64,000 nt of DNA from an uncultured Dehalococcoidia bacterium (GCA_951813255.1 OX638353.1:1922001-1986000); one strand, 5' to 3'. Numbered from the stretch's first letter, positions 1-9,389 are shown. Notes: a model not told the origin generated them from the letters alone. Numbers and translations: made by a program.

Positions 1-442
1 GCTGGCGTGGAGCCAATTGGTTCAGGTCCATCTCCATGCCATGGGTGAGGGCCACCACCACAGCACGCACCAAACGACTGTCTTCATCATCCAGCGATTC
101 CAACATGGAGTAGGCTAGGGGCAGCGACGCCAGAAGGACACGTTCAGCCTCCAATCTGTCAACGCCTCCCCCATCCCAACTCGCAACCTCCGCGACAATG
201 GCGTCGACGCCGTGAGCCGCAGCAGGTCCTTCCACCAACTCCCGGAAGGCGAGAAGGGCGGGCAGACGCCTCTCAGCAGGCAACAACGGAGTGTCGGCCA
301 GCGTGTCAGCAGCCCGAGCCAGCAGGTACGCCAACCCAACAGGCTCTCTCATCCCCGACGGCAAGACGCGTAGCGTCAGGTAGAAAGCCCGCGATACGTC
401 CGGCAGCACCGCGCGGAGCAGGTGTCTGCGTTCCGAGTCCAT
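1..442 (-). CDS. Squalene/phytoene synthase family protein (partial)
   Basis: Trans-isoprenyl diphosphate synthase of the squalene/phytoene synthase family, which joins two prenyl diphosphates head to head. The C-terminus lies beyond the window edge, so only the first 147 residues are visible. The frame is open throughout. Residues 14-50 carry the family start PDVSRAFYL and the first aspartate-rich motif DTLAD (residues 46-50, DxxxD), which binds Mg and diphosphate. The ATG at 442-440 is preceded by GGAG eight bases upstream, which supports this start. The gene is divergent from the gene at 760. The family is certain; squalene versus phytoene synthase cannot be decided from this part. Confidence 0.85.
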   Translation of the reverse strand, partial: MDSERRHLLRAVLPDVSRAFYLTLRVLPSGMREPVGLAYLLARAADTLADTPLLPAERRLPALLAFRELVEGPAAAHGVDAIVAEVASWDGGGVDRLEAERVLLASLPLAYSMLESLDDEDSRLVRAVVVALTHGMEMDLNQLAPRQ

Positions 443-759
443 GAGACTGTCTCCGTTCTCGGGCGGGCCGGGAATTGAAGACCCCGATATCATGTGAGGC
501 CCCTTGGCCTGGAATGGGCGTGCCCACCGCCGACCACCGATGGATGCGACGCCGCGAATGTTGGCGTCGGCTGGCCACCGTGTCAAACACCCTCCATTGC
601 ATCCAAGGAGGCTTATAGCGTGCACAAAGGCTGCCTGGGAACCAGCCTTAGCGGGATGGGCAGCATCGCGGCTACGCGCCATTGCGGTGTGTAGGATATA
701 ATGCGCCTACGCTCCAGACCATCAGGAGCGCAATAATCCTTGGTATCAAAGGGAAGTGT
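443..759. other. Divergent intergenic region
   Basis: About 317 bases between two divergent genes. No convincing coding frame or RNA gene was seen. The only promoter-like element is a TATAAT hexamer near the right end, listed separately. Confidence 0.5.
697..702 (+). promoter_or_regulatory. Candidate -10 box TATAAT
   Basis: A perfect TATAAT lies 57 bases before the ATG at 760. No good -35 hexamer is seen at 16-18 bases upstream, so this is only a candidate for the promoter of the 760-tyrA-aroA-gmk run. Confidence 0.4.
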
Positions 760-1539
760 ATGAGCAAGTTCCTCGACAGGCTGGACAGACTCGCCCGTGG
801 GCCTTCAACTCCCATGGGCTTCGGCGCCTCCTCTCGGGTTGAGAAGCTGCCCGCGATGGGCCTGTTGGCCTCGGTCACTCAAGAGCAAGCCGCAAGTGGA
901 AGTTTGGCCTCAAGTGGGATAGATGGTTTCATCATCAAGGGAGCTATCGACGGCGGGCAGTTGAGCAGCTTCGTCTCCCAAGTGGGAGACCTGCCATGGG
1001 GTATGGAGGTTCCTTGTCTCGACGGAGGCACTGCTTCAAGCTATCTGGAGAAGGGGGCAGACTTCTTCCGGTTCGGGGCCAACGGAGTGGAGGTCGGCGC
1101 CCTTTCTGCAGAAGAGCCGGCTTATCTCCTGTCAGTCCCTCTCGACTCGGAGGAGCGCATCTTGAGGGGTGTCGAAGACCTTCCCGTGGACGGAGTAGTG
1201 CTTACCGTCGATTCCTCCGGACTGCCTCTGGACCTATCGCAACTGATGTCCTTGAGTGCGGTCCGATGCATGTTCAGCAAGTACCTGCTGGTGGATTTGC
1301 CGGGGGTCGTAGGAGCCGGAGAGCTTCGGGGCCTGCGCGACATAGGTGTGGACGCGGTCATAATGGATGTGACATCGGTTAGCGGGGAGGCCTTGGCGCA
1401 GCTCCAGGAAGACCTGCTCAACCTGCCACGCCAGCGAAAGCCCCGGGCCTCCAAGTCCGATGCGATGCTGCCGCGCAATGCCTTCCGCCTGCCTGCCACC
1501 CGCCAACAAGATGATGACGACGACGAAGAGGACGACTAG
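760..1539 (+). CDS. Conserved hypothetical, TIM-barrel-like, acidic tail
   Basis: Protein of 259 residues without a family I can name. The middle alternates predicted beta strands and helices (for example GIDGFIIKG, GADFFRFG, VDGVVLTVD, VDAVIMDV), as in TIM-barrel phosphate-binding proteins, but no catalytic motif is recognised. The last ten residues are almost all Asp/Glu. I chose ATG 760 because GGGAAG lies just upstream; the frame is open further upstream to about 682 but crosses the TATAAT box. It precedes tyrA by 51 bases in the same direction, so it may be co-transcribed with aromatic amino acid genes. No function is assigned. Confidence 0.75.
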   Translation: MSKFLDRLDRLARGPSTPMGFGASSRVEKLPAMGLLASVTQEQAASGSLASSGIDGFIIKGAIDGGQLSSFVSQVGDLPWGMEVPCLDGGTASSYLEKGADFFRFGANGVEVGALSAEEPAYLLSVPLDSEERILRGVEDLPVDGVVLTVDSSGLPLDLSQLMSLSAVRCMFSKYLLVDLPGVVGAGELRGLRDIGVDAVIMDVTSVSGEALAQLQEDLLNLPRQRKPRASKSDAMLPRNAFRLPATRQQDDDDDEEDD

Positions 1540-1590
1540 CCAAGGCTAGACCAGCCAGCATTACCAAGCACCTGAAAACAGGAGGGCCCC

Positions 1591-2625
1591 TTGGACAAGA
1601 TCGCCATAGTGGGTACTGGTCTGGTCGGCACCTCACTGGGCATGGCTATCCGGCAGAACATGCCCAAAGCCAGCACAGTGGTGGGCACCGACCGCGACCG
1701 GGGTAATTCCAGCGACGCCCAGAAGATGGGCGCACTGGACAAGGTGGAAAACTCCCTGCGCAGCGCGGTTGAAGGGGCAGACGTCGTAGTAGTGGCCACT
1801 CCTGTGACAGCAATTCGAGACGTCTTCGAGGCCATCTCCCCCTACCTGTCGCAAGGTTGCTTGGTCACTGACACCGGAAGCTCCAAGGGCGAGGTCATGC
1901 GCTGGGCTGAGGAAACCCTGCCGAGCCACGTCAACTTCGTGGGCGGCCATCCCATGGCAGGCAAGGAAACTGCGGGCCCAAAACACGCCGAGGCTACTCT
2001 TTTCCGCAATAAGACCTACTGTGTGATACCAGCCCCGCGCGCCAGAGCCGATGCCGTCAACAAGTGGGTGAAGATAGTGGAGGCCATCGGGGCGCGCCAC
2101 TACTTCATTGATGCCGGCGAACACGATAGCTTCGTAGCCGCAGTGAGCCACCTCCCCGCCCTGCTCTCTGTGGCGCTGGTGCGCACCACGTCCAAAAGCC
2201 CGTCGTGGGCCGACATCGCCAAGGTGGCCTCCAGCGGCTATCGCGACATCACCCGGCTGGCCTCGGGCGACCCCATCATGCACCGCGATATATGCACGAC
2301 CAACTCCGAGTTCATAGTCTCTTGGATTGATGCCTTCATGTACGAGCTGTATGACATGCGCGAGCGGGTTGTAAAGGCTGGGGAAGGAGACGCTAGGTAC
2401 ATAGAGGAGACATTTGGCGACGCCCTCTATCGCCGTCAGCAGTGGATGACCGGTAGCGTCACTCCTGGGCCAAACCTTCTGGACGCACGAGAGCCTCTGC
2501 CCACTTTTGGCGACAACATGGGCCAACTGCTCCTCGGCTCCCGCTTGATGGAGCACCAGAAGCGGTTGGTGGAAGGCTGGGGCCGGGGCCGGGATCAGGA
2601 CAAGACCGAAGACGGGAAGAAGTAG
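1591..2625 (+). CDS. tyrA: Prephenate dehydrogenase
   Basis: NAD(P)-dependent oxidative decarboxylation of prephenate (or arogenate) in tyrosine biosynthesis. The N-terminal Rossmann fold has GTGLVG at residues 8-13 and an acidic residue after the second strand (TDRD, about residue 34), which favours NAD. The substrate motif GGHPMAGKE is at 118-126, followed by the all-helical dimerisation domain. Length of 344 is a little long for a monofunctional TyrA; no ACT or chorismate mutase domain is visible. The start is TTG at 1591 with AGGAGG close upstream. It sits directly before aroA, 44 bases away, in a shikimate/aromatic operon. Confidence 0.93.
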   Translation: MDKIAIVGTGLVGTSLGMAIRQNMPKASTVVGTDRDRGNSSDAQKMGALDKVENSLRSAVEGADVVVVATPVTAIRDVFEAISPYLSQGCLVTDTGSSKGEVMRWAEETLPSHVNFVGGHPMAGKETAGPKHAEATLFRNKTYCVIPAPRARADAVNKWVKIVEAIGARHYFIDAGEHDSFVAAVSHLPALLSVALVRTTSKSPSWADIAKVASSGYRDITRLASGDPIMHRDICTTNSEFIVSWIDAFMYELYDMRERVVKAGEGDARYIEETFGDALYRRQQWMTGSVTPGPNLLDAREPLPTFGDNMGQLLLGSRLMEHQKRLVEGWGRGRDQDKTEDGKK

Positions 2626-2669
2626 CCCCAGAAGAGCCCCTATTGGAGATACTCAAGGAGGCCTACTCG

Positions 2670-3962
2670 ATGGAGCGGGTTGTCCGCAGACCCGCCAAGC
2701 TGGCGGGCATGGTGACGCCACCGGGAGACAAGTCCATATCCCACCGCTCCCTGATGCTGAACAGCATCGCGGCGGGAGAGGCCTACGTGTCAGGCCTTGG
2801 GCGTGGCGAGGACGTGGTTTCCACGATACGCTGCTTGGAGAGCCTGGGCGCGACCATCGAAGAAGCGGGTCTTAACTCGGTGCGCATCCAAGGGTTGGGA
2901 TCCACCATGCAGGAGCCGGAAGACATCCTCAACGCAGGCAACAGCGGCACCTCCATGCGCCTGCTGGGAGGCCTCGTCGCTGGCCAGGACTTCCTCTCAG
3001 TGCTCACCGGCGATGCATCACTCCGGTCCCGTCCTATGGGGCGTGTCGTACAGCCTCTGCGGGCGATGGGAGCGCGGATATCGGGCAGACATGGCGACAC
3101 CCTCGCGCCTCTTGCCATAAGCGGGGGAGGCCTCAATGGTATCGAGTACACCATGCCGGTGGCTAGCGCCCAAGTCAAGTCGGCGCTGCTCTTGGCAGGC
3201 CTCTCCGCATCGGGGCCCACCGTGCTGCACCAGCCTGCCCTCTCCCGTGACCACACCGAACGCATGATGCGGGCTATGGGCGCCACCGTGGAAGAGGACG
3301 GCCTGACTCTGACCCTCGATCCCGCCAGCCTCCGGCCCATAGATGTGGTGATACCCTCCGATATCAGCAGCGCAGCCTTCTGGCTGGTGGCCGCCTGCTG
3401 CCACCCGGACGCCGACGTCACCGTCGCTGGAGTAGGCATCAACCCCTCCCGTACCGGCATCCTCGAGGCCCTGGAAGCCATGGGGGCCGATGTGGTGCTG
3501 GAGAGCCAGCGCGAGGAAGGGGGCGAGCCCGTAGCCGATCTGCGAGTTCGTTCATGCCAACTCACCAGGACGGAGATTGGCGGCGACATGATTCCCCGTC
3601 TCCTCGACGAGGTCCCCGTGCTCGCCGTAGCAGCCTGCTTCGCCGAAGGGACTACCGTCATCCGGGATGCTCAAGAGCTGCGGATCAAGGAGAGTGACCG
3701 GCTAGCCGCCACCGCCAGCCTGCTGACTGCCTTGGGGGCCCGTGTTGAGGAGCAAGCCGACGGCTTGGTCATTCACGGGTCTGGCCGCCTGCATCGCGCC
3801 AGGGTCTCCAGTCATGGCGACCACCGGCTGGCCATGACCATGGCAGTCGCTGGTCTAGCAGGGGATGGCGATGTCACGATTGAAGGGGCAGAGTCCGCCT
3901 CGGTTTCTTACCCAACTTTCTGGGAGCACTTGGACTCCCTGACCGGCGCATCCTCCAACTAA
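2670..3962 (+). CDS. aroA: 3-phosphoshikimate 1-carboxyvinyltransferase (EPSP synthase)
   Basis: Transfers enolpyruvyl from PEP to shikimate-3-phosphate. The 430-residue length is normal. GDKSISHR (residues 19-26) binds substrates, GNSGTSMR (90-97) is the PEP-site loop, LRIKESDR and GDHRLAM occur in the C-terminal half. The loop reads SGT rather than the AGTAMRP of class I enzymes, so it resembles the class II group (inference). The ATG at 2670 is chosen over an upstream TTG because AAGGAGG ends eight bases before it. It lies between tyrA and gmk, with only six bases to gmk. Confidence 0.95.
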   Translation: MERVVRRPAKLAGMVTPPGDKSISHRSLMLNSIAAGEAYVSGLGRGEDVVSTIRCLESLGATIEEAGLNSVRIQGLGSTMQEPEDILNAGNSGTSMRLLGGLVAGQDFLSVLTGDASLRSRPMGRVVQPLRAMGARISGRHGDTLAPLAISGGGLNGIEYTMPVASAQVKSALLLAGLSASGPTVLHQPALSRDHTERMMRAMGATVEEDGLTLTLDPASLRPIDVVIPSDISSAAFWLVAACCHPDADVTVAGVGINPSRTGILEALEAMGADVVLESQREEGGEPVADLRVRSCQLTRTEIGGDMIPRLLDEVPVLAVAACFAEGTTVIRDAQELRIKESDRLAATASLLTALGARVEEQADGLVIHGSGRLHRARVSSHGDHRLAMTMAVAGLAGDGDVTIEGAESASVSYPTFWEHLDSLTGASSN

Positions 3963-3968
3963 CCCTGC

Positions 3969-4568
3969 ATGGACTCACCCATACCCCTTCTGGTCATCAT
4001 CTCCGGGCCATCCGGGGCAGGTAAGGACGCAGTTGTGCTAGCCCTCAAGCATCTAGGCCGTTCCTGGCACTTCCCCGTAACGGTCACCACTAGGTCTCCC
4101 CGTGGGTCTGAAGTCGATGGTGTCGACTACATTTTCATGAGTCAGTCCCAGTTTGGGAAACTGCTGGCCCAAGGCGGATTCCTGGAACACGCCGAGGTGT
4201 ACGGCCATCGCTACGGCGTGCCACGAAAGCAGGTATCAGAGGCTATAGGCCGAGGCCAGACAGTGGTCCTGAAAGTGGACATCCAAGGTACCGCTACCAT
4301 CAAGAATCTTGTTCCCGATGCAGTGTCCATCATGATTGCGCCATCCTCGGTCGAAGAACTGCGGGGGCGTCTGGTGCGCCGGGGCACAGAGGCCGGACCT
4401 GCGCTGGAACGCCGCTTAGCCTCAGCTGCAGCGGAACTGCAACTCGCAGACGTATTCGACCACAAAGTCCTGAATGCTGATGGTAAGCTGGACGAAGCTG
4501 TCGCTGCAGTGGAGGCCATCATCCAGACGGAGCAACATCGCCAGCCTCCTAGGCGCATCCATCTGTAG
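3969..4568 (+). CDS. gmk: Guanylate kinase
   Basis: Phosphorylates GMP to GDP with ATP. The P-loop GPSGAGKD spans residues 13-20, followed by the GMP-binding segment TTRSPRGSEVDGVDY and FMS. The order and spacing match the guanylate kinase fold. The 199-residue length is typical. The P-loop ends in Asp (K-D) where Ser/Gly-Thr is common, a small oddity. The gene begins six bases after the aroA stop, so it is probably the last gene of the tyrA-aroA-gmk transcript. Confidence 0.9.
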   Translation: MDSPIPLLVIISGPSGAGKDAVVLALKHLGRSWHFPVTVTTRSPRGSEVDGVDYIFMSQSQFGKLLAQGGFLEHAEVYGHRYGVPRKQVSEAIGRGQTVVLKVDIQGTATIKNLVPDAVSIMIAPSSVEELRGRLVRRGTEAGPALERRLASAAAELQLADVFDHKVLNADGKLDEAVAAVEAIIQTEQHRQPPRRIHL

Positions 4569-4603
4569 TCTGCTGCCTAACTCCACAATCCCGCAAATCC
4601 CAG

Positions 4604-4630
4604 TTGACTACTCAACGCAGTTGCTATAAG
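4604..4630 (+). promoter_or_regulatory. Candidate promoter for the Zur/ABC operon
   Basis: TTGACT at 4604-4609 and TATAAG at 4625-4630 with a 15-base spacer, 36 bases before the regulator ATG. The spacer is short for sigma-70. The A/T-rich stretch between 4618 and 4650 would be the natural place for an autoregulatory Zur/Fur site, but I see no clean palindrome. Confidence 0.4.
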
Positions 4631-4666
4631 CTTCATTTGCAATCTGTTGCAGGAGTATAGACTCGC

Positions 4667-5113
4667 ATGTCGGGTCATTCGGAGGCACTGGAAACACTAC
4701 GGGAGCTGGGCTATCGCCTTACTCCCCAGCGTATGTTCATTCTAGCGGCTGTGGCAGAGGGCACCGGCCACATGGGGGTGGACGAGGTCCATCGTCGCGC
4801 CAAAGAAGCTTACCCCTACATGGACATCGCGACCATTTACCGCACCCTCCATTTGCTGAAGAAGCTCAACGTGGTGACCGAGGTAGCTATCGGCGACCGG
4901 ATGCATTACGAGCTTACGGACCCTCACGGCAAGCACCATCACATGGTCTGCCAGTCGTGCCATGGAGCCTATAATCTCAGCCCCCACTACCTTGAGGAGT
5001 TCCGTTCCACGCTGGTTTCCGAGTTCGGGTTCGAGCCCGACTTGGAGCACTTCGCCATCAGTGGAACCTGCGCCTCATGCAGAGAAAAGGCCGATGGGCC
5101 AGGCAACGGATGA
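4667..5113 (+). CDS. Fur-family metal-dependent regulator, probably Zur
   Basis: DNA-binding metalloregulator of 148 residues. A winged helix fills the first 80 residues (TPQRMFILAAV, then ATIYRTLHLLKK as recognition helix). The dimerisation domain has the HHH cluster at 90-92 and two CxxC pairs (C95/C98 and C135/C138) that hold the structural zinc. Fur, Zur and Mur are hard to separate by sequence. The gene lies 27 bases before a zinc/manganese-type binding protein, ATPase and permease, so zinc (Zur) or manganese sensing is the best inference. It is probably autoregulated with the transporter. Confidence 0.88.
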   Translation: MSGHSEALETLRELGYRLTPQRMFILAAVAEGTGHMGVDEVHRRAKEAYPYMDIATIYRTLHLLKKLNVVTEVAIGDRMHYELTDPHGKHHHMVCQSCHGAYNLSPHYLEEFRSTLVSEFGFEPDLEHFAISGTCASCREKADGPGNG

Positions 5114-5140
5114 AACTCTCGGAGGTATATCTATCAACCA

Positions 5141-6172
5141 ATGGTAAGGAAATCATTAGCAGCCTGCGTTGTGATTCTGCTCACGCTGGTCATTTCTTCT
5201 TCCGTAGCCTGTGGGACTCCCGAGCAGGAACCGGGGACGGAAACGACCTCTGGCACGGGGAAGCTGAAAGTGGTCAGCACCGTCTCCCCCATCACCAGTT
5301 TGGTGGAGAACATAGGGGGCACCACCATCGAGCTTGAGGGCATTGTGCCTGAAGGTGTGAACTCCCATACTTTCGACCCTGCCCCGTCGGTAGCCAGGCT
5401 AATGGCCGATGCCGACCTGATTGTGCTCAACGGACTGTTCCTAGAGGAGCCATCGCTGAATATGGCCGAAGCTTCGAAGAATCCCGAGGCCATCATCCTG
5501 ACTCTAGGAGACAAGGCCATCAGCCGCGAAGAATGGGTGTTCGACTTCTCCTTCCCCGAATCGGAGGGTCACCCCAATCCTCACCTGTGGACCAACCCGG
5601 TCCTAGCCCTGAAATATGCGGAGATTATCCGGGACCAGTTGGCCTCCCTGGATGAAGCCAATTCCGACTACTACCACGATAACTACTCCAAACTGGAAGC
5701 GCGCATCGAGGACTTGGACCAACGCATCAGAGACAGCGTAGCTACCGTCCCGCCAGGGAACCGGAGACTGCTAACGTACCACGACTCCTTCCCTTACTTT
5801 GCCCAGAGATACGGGCTAGCGGTCATCGGGGCCGTACAGCCCTCGGATTTCAGCCAACCTTCGGCCCGCGAGGTGGCCCGTTTGATCGAGCAGGTGCGCG
5901 ATACGGGGGTGCCAGCGATCTTCGGCTCAGAGGTTTTTCCCAGTGACGTGATGGAGCAGATTGCCGAGGAGGCCGGCGCCAACTTCGTGGACCAGCTACG
6001 TGACGACGACTTGCCGGGTTCGCCTGGCGATCGACAGCACAGCTACATGGGCCTCATGCAGCGGAACATGGAAATCATGGTACCAGCATTGGGGGGCAGT
6101 GCAGCCTCTATGGAGGGGTTCGATGCCCACCCTGTATTTGACGGCGAGAGGACTGCGGTCTACCCCCAATAG
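5141..6172 (+). CDS. Zinc/manganese ABC transporter substrate-binding lipoprotein
   Basis: Cluster A-I (ZnuA/TroA/MntC) metal-binding lipoprotein. A signal peptide ends in lipobox SVAC with Cys24 as lipid anchor, followed by a Thr/Glu/Gly-rich linker. Expected metal ligands are visible: H76 in SHTFDP, H148 in NPHLW, H214 in YHDSFPYFA, and an acidic residue near E264. No long His-rich loop typical of many ZnuA proteins is present (only EGHPNPH), so Zn versus Mn stays open. It is the second gene of the regulator-SBP-ATPase-permease operon. Confidence 0.9.
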   Translation: MVRKSLAACVVILLTLVISSSVACGTPEQEPGTETTSGTGKLKVVSTVSPITSLVENIGGTTIELEGIVPEGVNSHTFDPAPSVARLMADADLIVLNGLFLEEPSLNMAEASKNPEAIILTLGDKAISREEWVFDFSFPESEGHPNPHLWTNPVLALKYAEIIRDQLASLDEANSDYYHDNYSKLEARIEDLDQRIRDSVATVPPGNRRLLTYHDSFPYFAQRYGLAVIGAVQPSDFSQPSAREVARLIEQVRDTGVPAIFGSEVFPSDVMEQIAEEAGANFVDQLRDDDLPGSPGDRQHSYMGLMQRNMEIMVPALGGSAASMEGFDAHPVFDGERTAVYPQ

Positions 6173-6207
6173 TCAGAGCGAGACTCAGTATTCAGACAAG
6201 GTAAGGC

Positions 6208-7128
6208 ATGTTACATCCAACACCGCATCTACCCGGACCCGGCATCCCCATCATCGAACTGGAGAATGTGACCTGCGGCTATGAGCGCCGCCCCGTGGTG
6301 TCCAACATCAACCTACAGGTGATGCCCGGAGAGTTCGTGGGGCTTCTGGGTCCCAGCGGCTCGGGTAAGACCACCCTGTTGAGGGCGATCCTAGGGGCAG
6401 TGGATGTGTACGAAGGCAAAATCACCATAGCCGGCGCGGGCGTGAAGCAGCGCAAGAACCGCATCGGGTATGTGCCCCAGATAGAGGACATCAACTGGGA
6501 CTTCCCTGTAACGGTAGAAGAGGCAGTGCTGATGGGACGCACGATGAACGGCCCCCTGTTCCCTTGGTTCGGCCGCGCCGACAAGGAGCTTGCCCAGACC
6601 ACCATGGAGCGCATGGGCATCGGCCACCTAGCCAAGAGACACATACGGCGACTCTCCGGTGGCGAGCAACAGCGAGTCTTCCTTGCCCGGGCGCTGATCA
6701 GCAATCCCAGGCTGCTGCTGCTGGACGAGCCTACCAAGGGCGTGGACATCAAGACCCGCGACGAAGTGGTGCACCTGCTGCACGATCTGAACCACCAAGG
6801 CATTACCATCGTGATGACCACCCACGAAATCAATGCGGTCGCAGCCCACCTGCCATGGGTGGTATGCCTAAACAAGGCTATCGTGGCCGAGGGACCGCCC
6901 TCTGAGGTGTTCACCCCGGAGACCCTGTACGACACTTATGGGGCCGAAATGCCGGTGATCCATTACCAAGGCATGACACTGGTAGCGGAGAGTCCCCACT
7001 TCCTGGAAGCCAGCGGGAGCTACCACGTTCCCGAAGAAGCGATACACCGCCATCCCCTTGCTCGCAACGGGAACCATGATGCGCAATCCGAGGAGCGCCC
7101 GGTGGAGCAAGAGACAAAGAATGCTTGA
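6208..7128 (+). CDS. Zinc/manganese ABC transporter ATPase
   Basis: ATP-binding subunit of the metal importer. Walker A GPSGSGKT at 48-55, ABC signature LSGGEQQRV at 149-157, Walker B LLLLDEP at about 169-175, and a switch histidine in TTHE. At 306 residues it is longer than the usual 250; the C-terminal 50 residues after the nucleotide-binding domain are extra and contain several His. The stop overlaps the start of the permease gene (ATG at 7121, stop ending 7128), which suggests translational coupling. Confidence 0.92.
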   Translation: MLHPTPHLPGPGIPIIELENVTCGYERRPVVSNINLQVMPGEFVGLLGPSGSGKTTLLRAILGAVDVYEGKITIAGAGVKQRKNRIGYVPQIEDINWDFPVTVEEAVLMGRTMNGPLFPWFGRADKELAQTTMERMGIGHLAKRHIRRLSGGEQQRVFLARALISNPRLLLLDEPTKGVDIKTRDEVVHLLHDLNHQGITIVMTTHEINAVAAHLPWVVCLNKAIVAEGPPSEVFTPETLYDTYGAEMPVIHYQGMTLVAESPHFLEASGSYHVPEEAIHRHPLARNGNHDAQSEERPVEQETKNA

Positions 7129-8002
7129 GCCCTTCCAATACGAGTTCTTCGTTCGCGGGATGATTGCCACCGGACTGGTAGGAGGTCTTTGCGCCCTCAT
7201 TGGGGTCTACATCGTCCTGCGGGGCATGGCTTACATCGGCCACGGGTTGTCCCACGCCATATTCGGCGGGGCAGTGGTTACCTACGTGATGTCCTTCAAC
7301 TACTTCATCGGGGCCAGTCTCTGGGGGTTCTTGGCGGCCATCCTGATTACCCTGACCACGCGGAAGTCACGTATAGGAGCGGACGCTGCCATCGGCATCG
7401 TCACCACCGCCAGCCTAGCCATAGGCATCGCTCTCATCAGCCGGTTCAAGACATTCACTCGGGATTTCGACGCTGCTCTCTTCGGAAACGTCCTGGGGGT
7501 CAATGGTGGTGACTTGGTGGCCATCAGCGGAGTGACGCTGGCCACCATGCTGGTGTTCTTCGTTGCGTACAAGCTGTTTCTCTTCGCTACCTTCGAGCCG
7601 GTAGTGGCTCGCTTCTACGGAGTCCCCACCGGCTGGGTCGACGCCCTGTTCGCGCTGCTTCTGGCTGCAACTATCGTGGTGTCCATGCAGGTGTTGGGGG
7701 TCATGCTCATTGCGGCAGCCACCGTCATCCCTCCAGTAGTGGCCCGCCTACTTACAGACAGCTTTCGCAAGCTGATGCTCATATCCACCATCCTAGGGAC
7801 CTCTTGCGGCTTGGTGGGCATCTACATCAGTTGGTTTCTAGACGTCTCCTCCGGCGCATCGGTAGTGCTGCTTTCAGCGACGCTGTTTGTCCTAGTGTTG
7901 GCGTGGAACGGCCTGAAGGGACACGCTCAAGCATGGCTGCGACGTCAGAGTGCGACACCTGTAACGTCTCCGTCCAACGAAGGTACCGCCATCGGCGACT
8001 AG
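7121..8002 (+). CDS. Zinc/manganese ABC transporter permease
   Basis: Integral membrane subunit of the ABC-3 family (ZnuB/MntB/TroC) with about eight hydrophobic segments. The family pattern GMAYIGHGLSHAIFGG appears near residue 30. I chose ATG 7121, which overlaps the end of the ATPase gene and gives 293 residues, over an in-frame ATG at 7058 that would add 21 polar residues. It completes the regulator-SBP-ATPase-permease operon. Confidence 0.9.
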   Translation: MLEPFQYEFFVRGMIATGLVGGLCALIGVYIVLRGMAYIGHGLSHAIFGGAVVTYVMSFNYFIGASLWGFLAAILITLTTRKSRIGADAAIGIVTTASLAIGIALISRFKTFTRDFDAALFGNVLGVNGGDLVAISGVTLATMLVFFVAYKLFLFATFEPVVARFYGVPTGWVDALFALLLAATIVVSMQVLGVMLIAAATVIPPVVARLLTDSFRKLMLISTILGTSCGLVGIYISWFLDVSSGASVVLLSATLFVLVLAWNGLKGHAQAWLRRQSATPVTSPSNEGTAIGD

Positions 8003-8156
8003 CGGTGCCTGATTCAAGAGCCGCTGCTGACGGACTAACTCCCCAACTAGGCTGACTCCCCAACCCAATCAAGGTACAATACGCGCCATCGAGCCACAAC
8101 CCAAGGTACGTGGGTCTCATGTGTTATTGCGGCCCGTTAAGGGGAGGCAGAGGTTC

Positions 8157-9338
8157 ATGCGAGGTTCAAGGCTTCCGGCTGGCGGTGAGAACATACTCCA
8201 GACGATCCGCGCCAAGCGTGCCGACGCCGAGGCCAGGGGCATCAAGCTGACTGACCTGTCCATAGGAGAACCCAAGGGGGCGGCCCTTCTGAGCGCGCGC
8301 AAGGCGGCTGCTGAAGCGGTGATGAGTGACGAGGAGGCAATGCACGCCTACCAGTACAATGCCAGCCCCGGCGTACCCAACTTCGCCTCACGCTTCATCC
8401 GCGCTCATGTGAACCGCGAATTGAACAGCGACGAGGTAGACTACCTTCCCATACCGGGCATCAAACCCATTCTGGGGCTGGTGCCCCTCTCCTGTGGATG
8501 TTCTGACCAGAATGTGGTGGTCGGAACTATGACTGATCCAGGGTATCCCATCCCCGCGGACTGGTGTGCAATCTACGATTATGCAGAACAGTATGCTCTG
8601 CCTCTGAACCCGCAGAACGATTTCCGCTTTACCACTGAGGATATCGCCAGCGGAACCAATCTGATAATGACCAACTACCCCCACAATCCTTCCGGACAAG
8701 TAGCCAGCCGTCGGTGGCTGGAAGAACTTTGCGCCTACTGCAGCGAGCACGACATCCGGTTGTTCAATGATGCAGCCTACGTGGTACTGAGTCACCAGCC
8801 TGATAGTTGTACGCTCTCGGAGGTCGCTCCTGATTTCCCTGAACTGTCGTGGGCAGAGGCATTTACAGCTGCCAAGCTAGTGGGCAATGGGACCGGCTGG
8901 CACATAGGGGCTATGGTAGGCTCGTCCGATTTCATCGGAGACTTGAAGGTAGTGAAGGGGAAGACTGACACCGGTTTCGTGGCTCCCATGGCAGCCGGAG
9001 TGGTAGCCGCCTTTGAGACTGACCAAGAGAGCATTGCACAGTATCGTGAGATGTACCGAGCCCGGCTGGAGTTACTCATCAGCCTGCTCACCGGGCAGGG
9101 CATGCGGCTGGCGCTGGAGCCAGCCGCCGGGTTCTTCACCCTGTGGAGAGTTCCCAGCCAAGCGTTCGGTCGCAGAGTTGAGAGCGCTGAGCACTTCAAT
9201 TTCATGATGATCGAGGAGACGGGGGTGGTGGGAGTCCATTTTCCGGGCTACGTGCGATATGCGGTATGTGGGGACATAGGTGCGATGGCATCTGACATTG
9301 AGAAAGCATTCGCAAAGGCGCAGCCCAGCTATGACTAA
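8157..9338 (+). CDS. PLP-dependent aminotransferase class I/II
   Basis: Fold-type I aminotransferase of 393 residues. Visible elements are the N-terminal LSIGEPKG, the PLP-contact NYPHNPSGQ, NDAAYV, and the lysine loop TAAKLVGNGTGWHIG, where the Lys would carry PLP and the loop fits the LL-diaminopimelate/aspartate aminotransferase group. Substrate is not clear. ATG 8157 is preceded by GGGGAGG at nine bases; an in-frame ATG at 8121 has no such site. A TACAAT at 8075-8080 may be part of its promoter. It stands alone between the metal transporter and the Rieske gene. Confidence 0.85.
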   Translation: MRGSRLPAGGENILQTIRAKRADAEARGIKLTDLSIGEPKGAALLSARKAAAEAVMSDEEAMHAYQYNASPGVPNFASRFIRAHVNRELNSDEVDYLPIPGIKPILGLVPLSCGCSDQNVVVGTMTDPGYPIPADWCAIYDYAEQYALPLNPQNDFRFTTEDIASGTNLIMTNYPHNPSGQVASRRWLEELCAYCSEHDIRLFNDAAYVVLSHQPDSCTLSEVAPDFPELSWAEAFTAAKLVGNGTGWHIGAMVGSSDFIGDLKVVKGKTDTGFVAPMAAGVVAAFETDQESIAQYREMYRARLELLISLLTGQGMRLALEPAAGFFTLWRVPSQAFGRRVESAEHFNFMMIEETGVVGVHFPGYVRYAVCGDIGAMASDIEKAFAKAQPSYD

Positions 9339-9364
9339 CACCCTGAAGCGTGCGTAAGTCATGC

Positions 9365-9389
9365 TATTATGCCGCCGAGGCATATGCCT
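9365..9389 (+). promoter_or_regulatory. -10-like box and 12-bp palindrome before the Rieske gene
   Basis: TATTAT at 9365-9370 is followed by a perfect 12-base palindrome AGGCATATGCCT at 9378-9389, 35 bases before the GTG start. The position, around the expected transcription start, fits a repressor operator. No regulator gene lies next to it. Confidence 0.4.
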
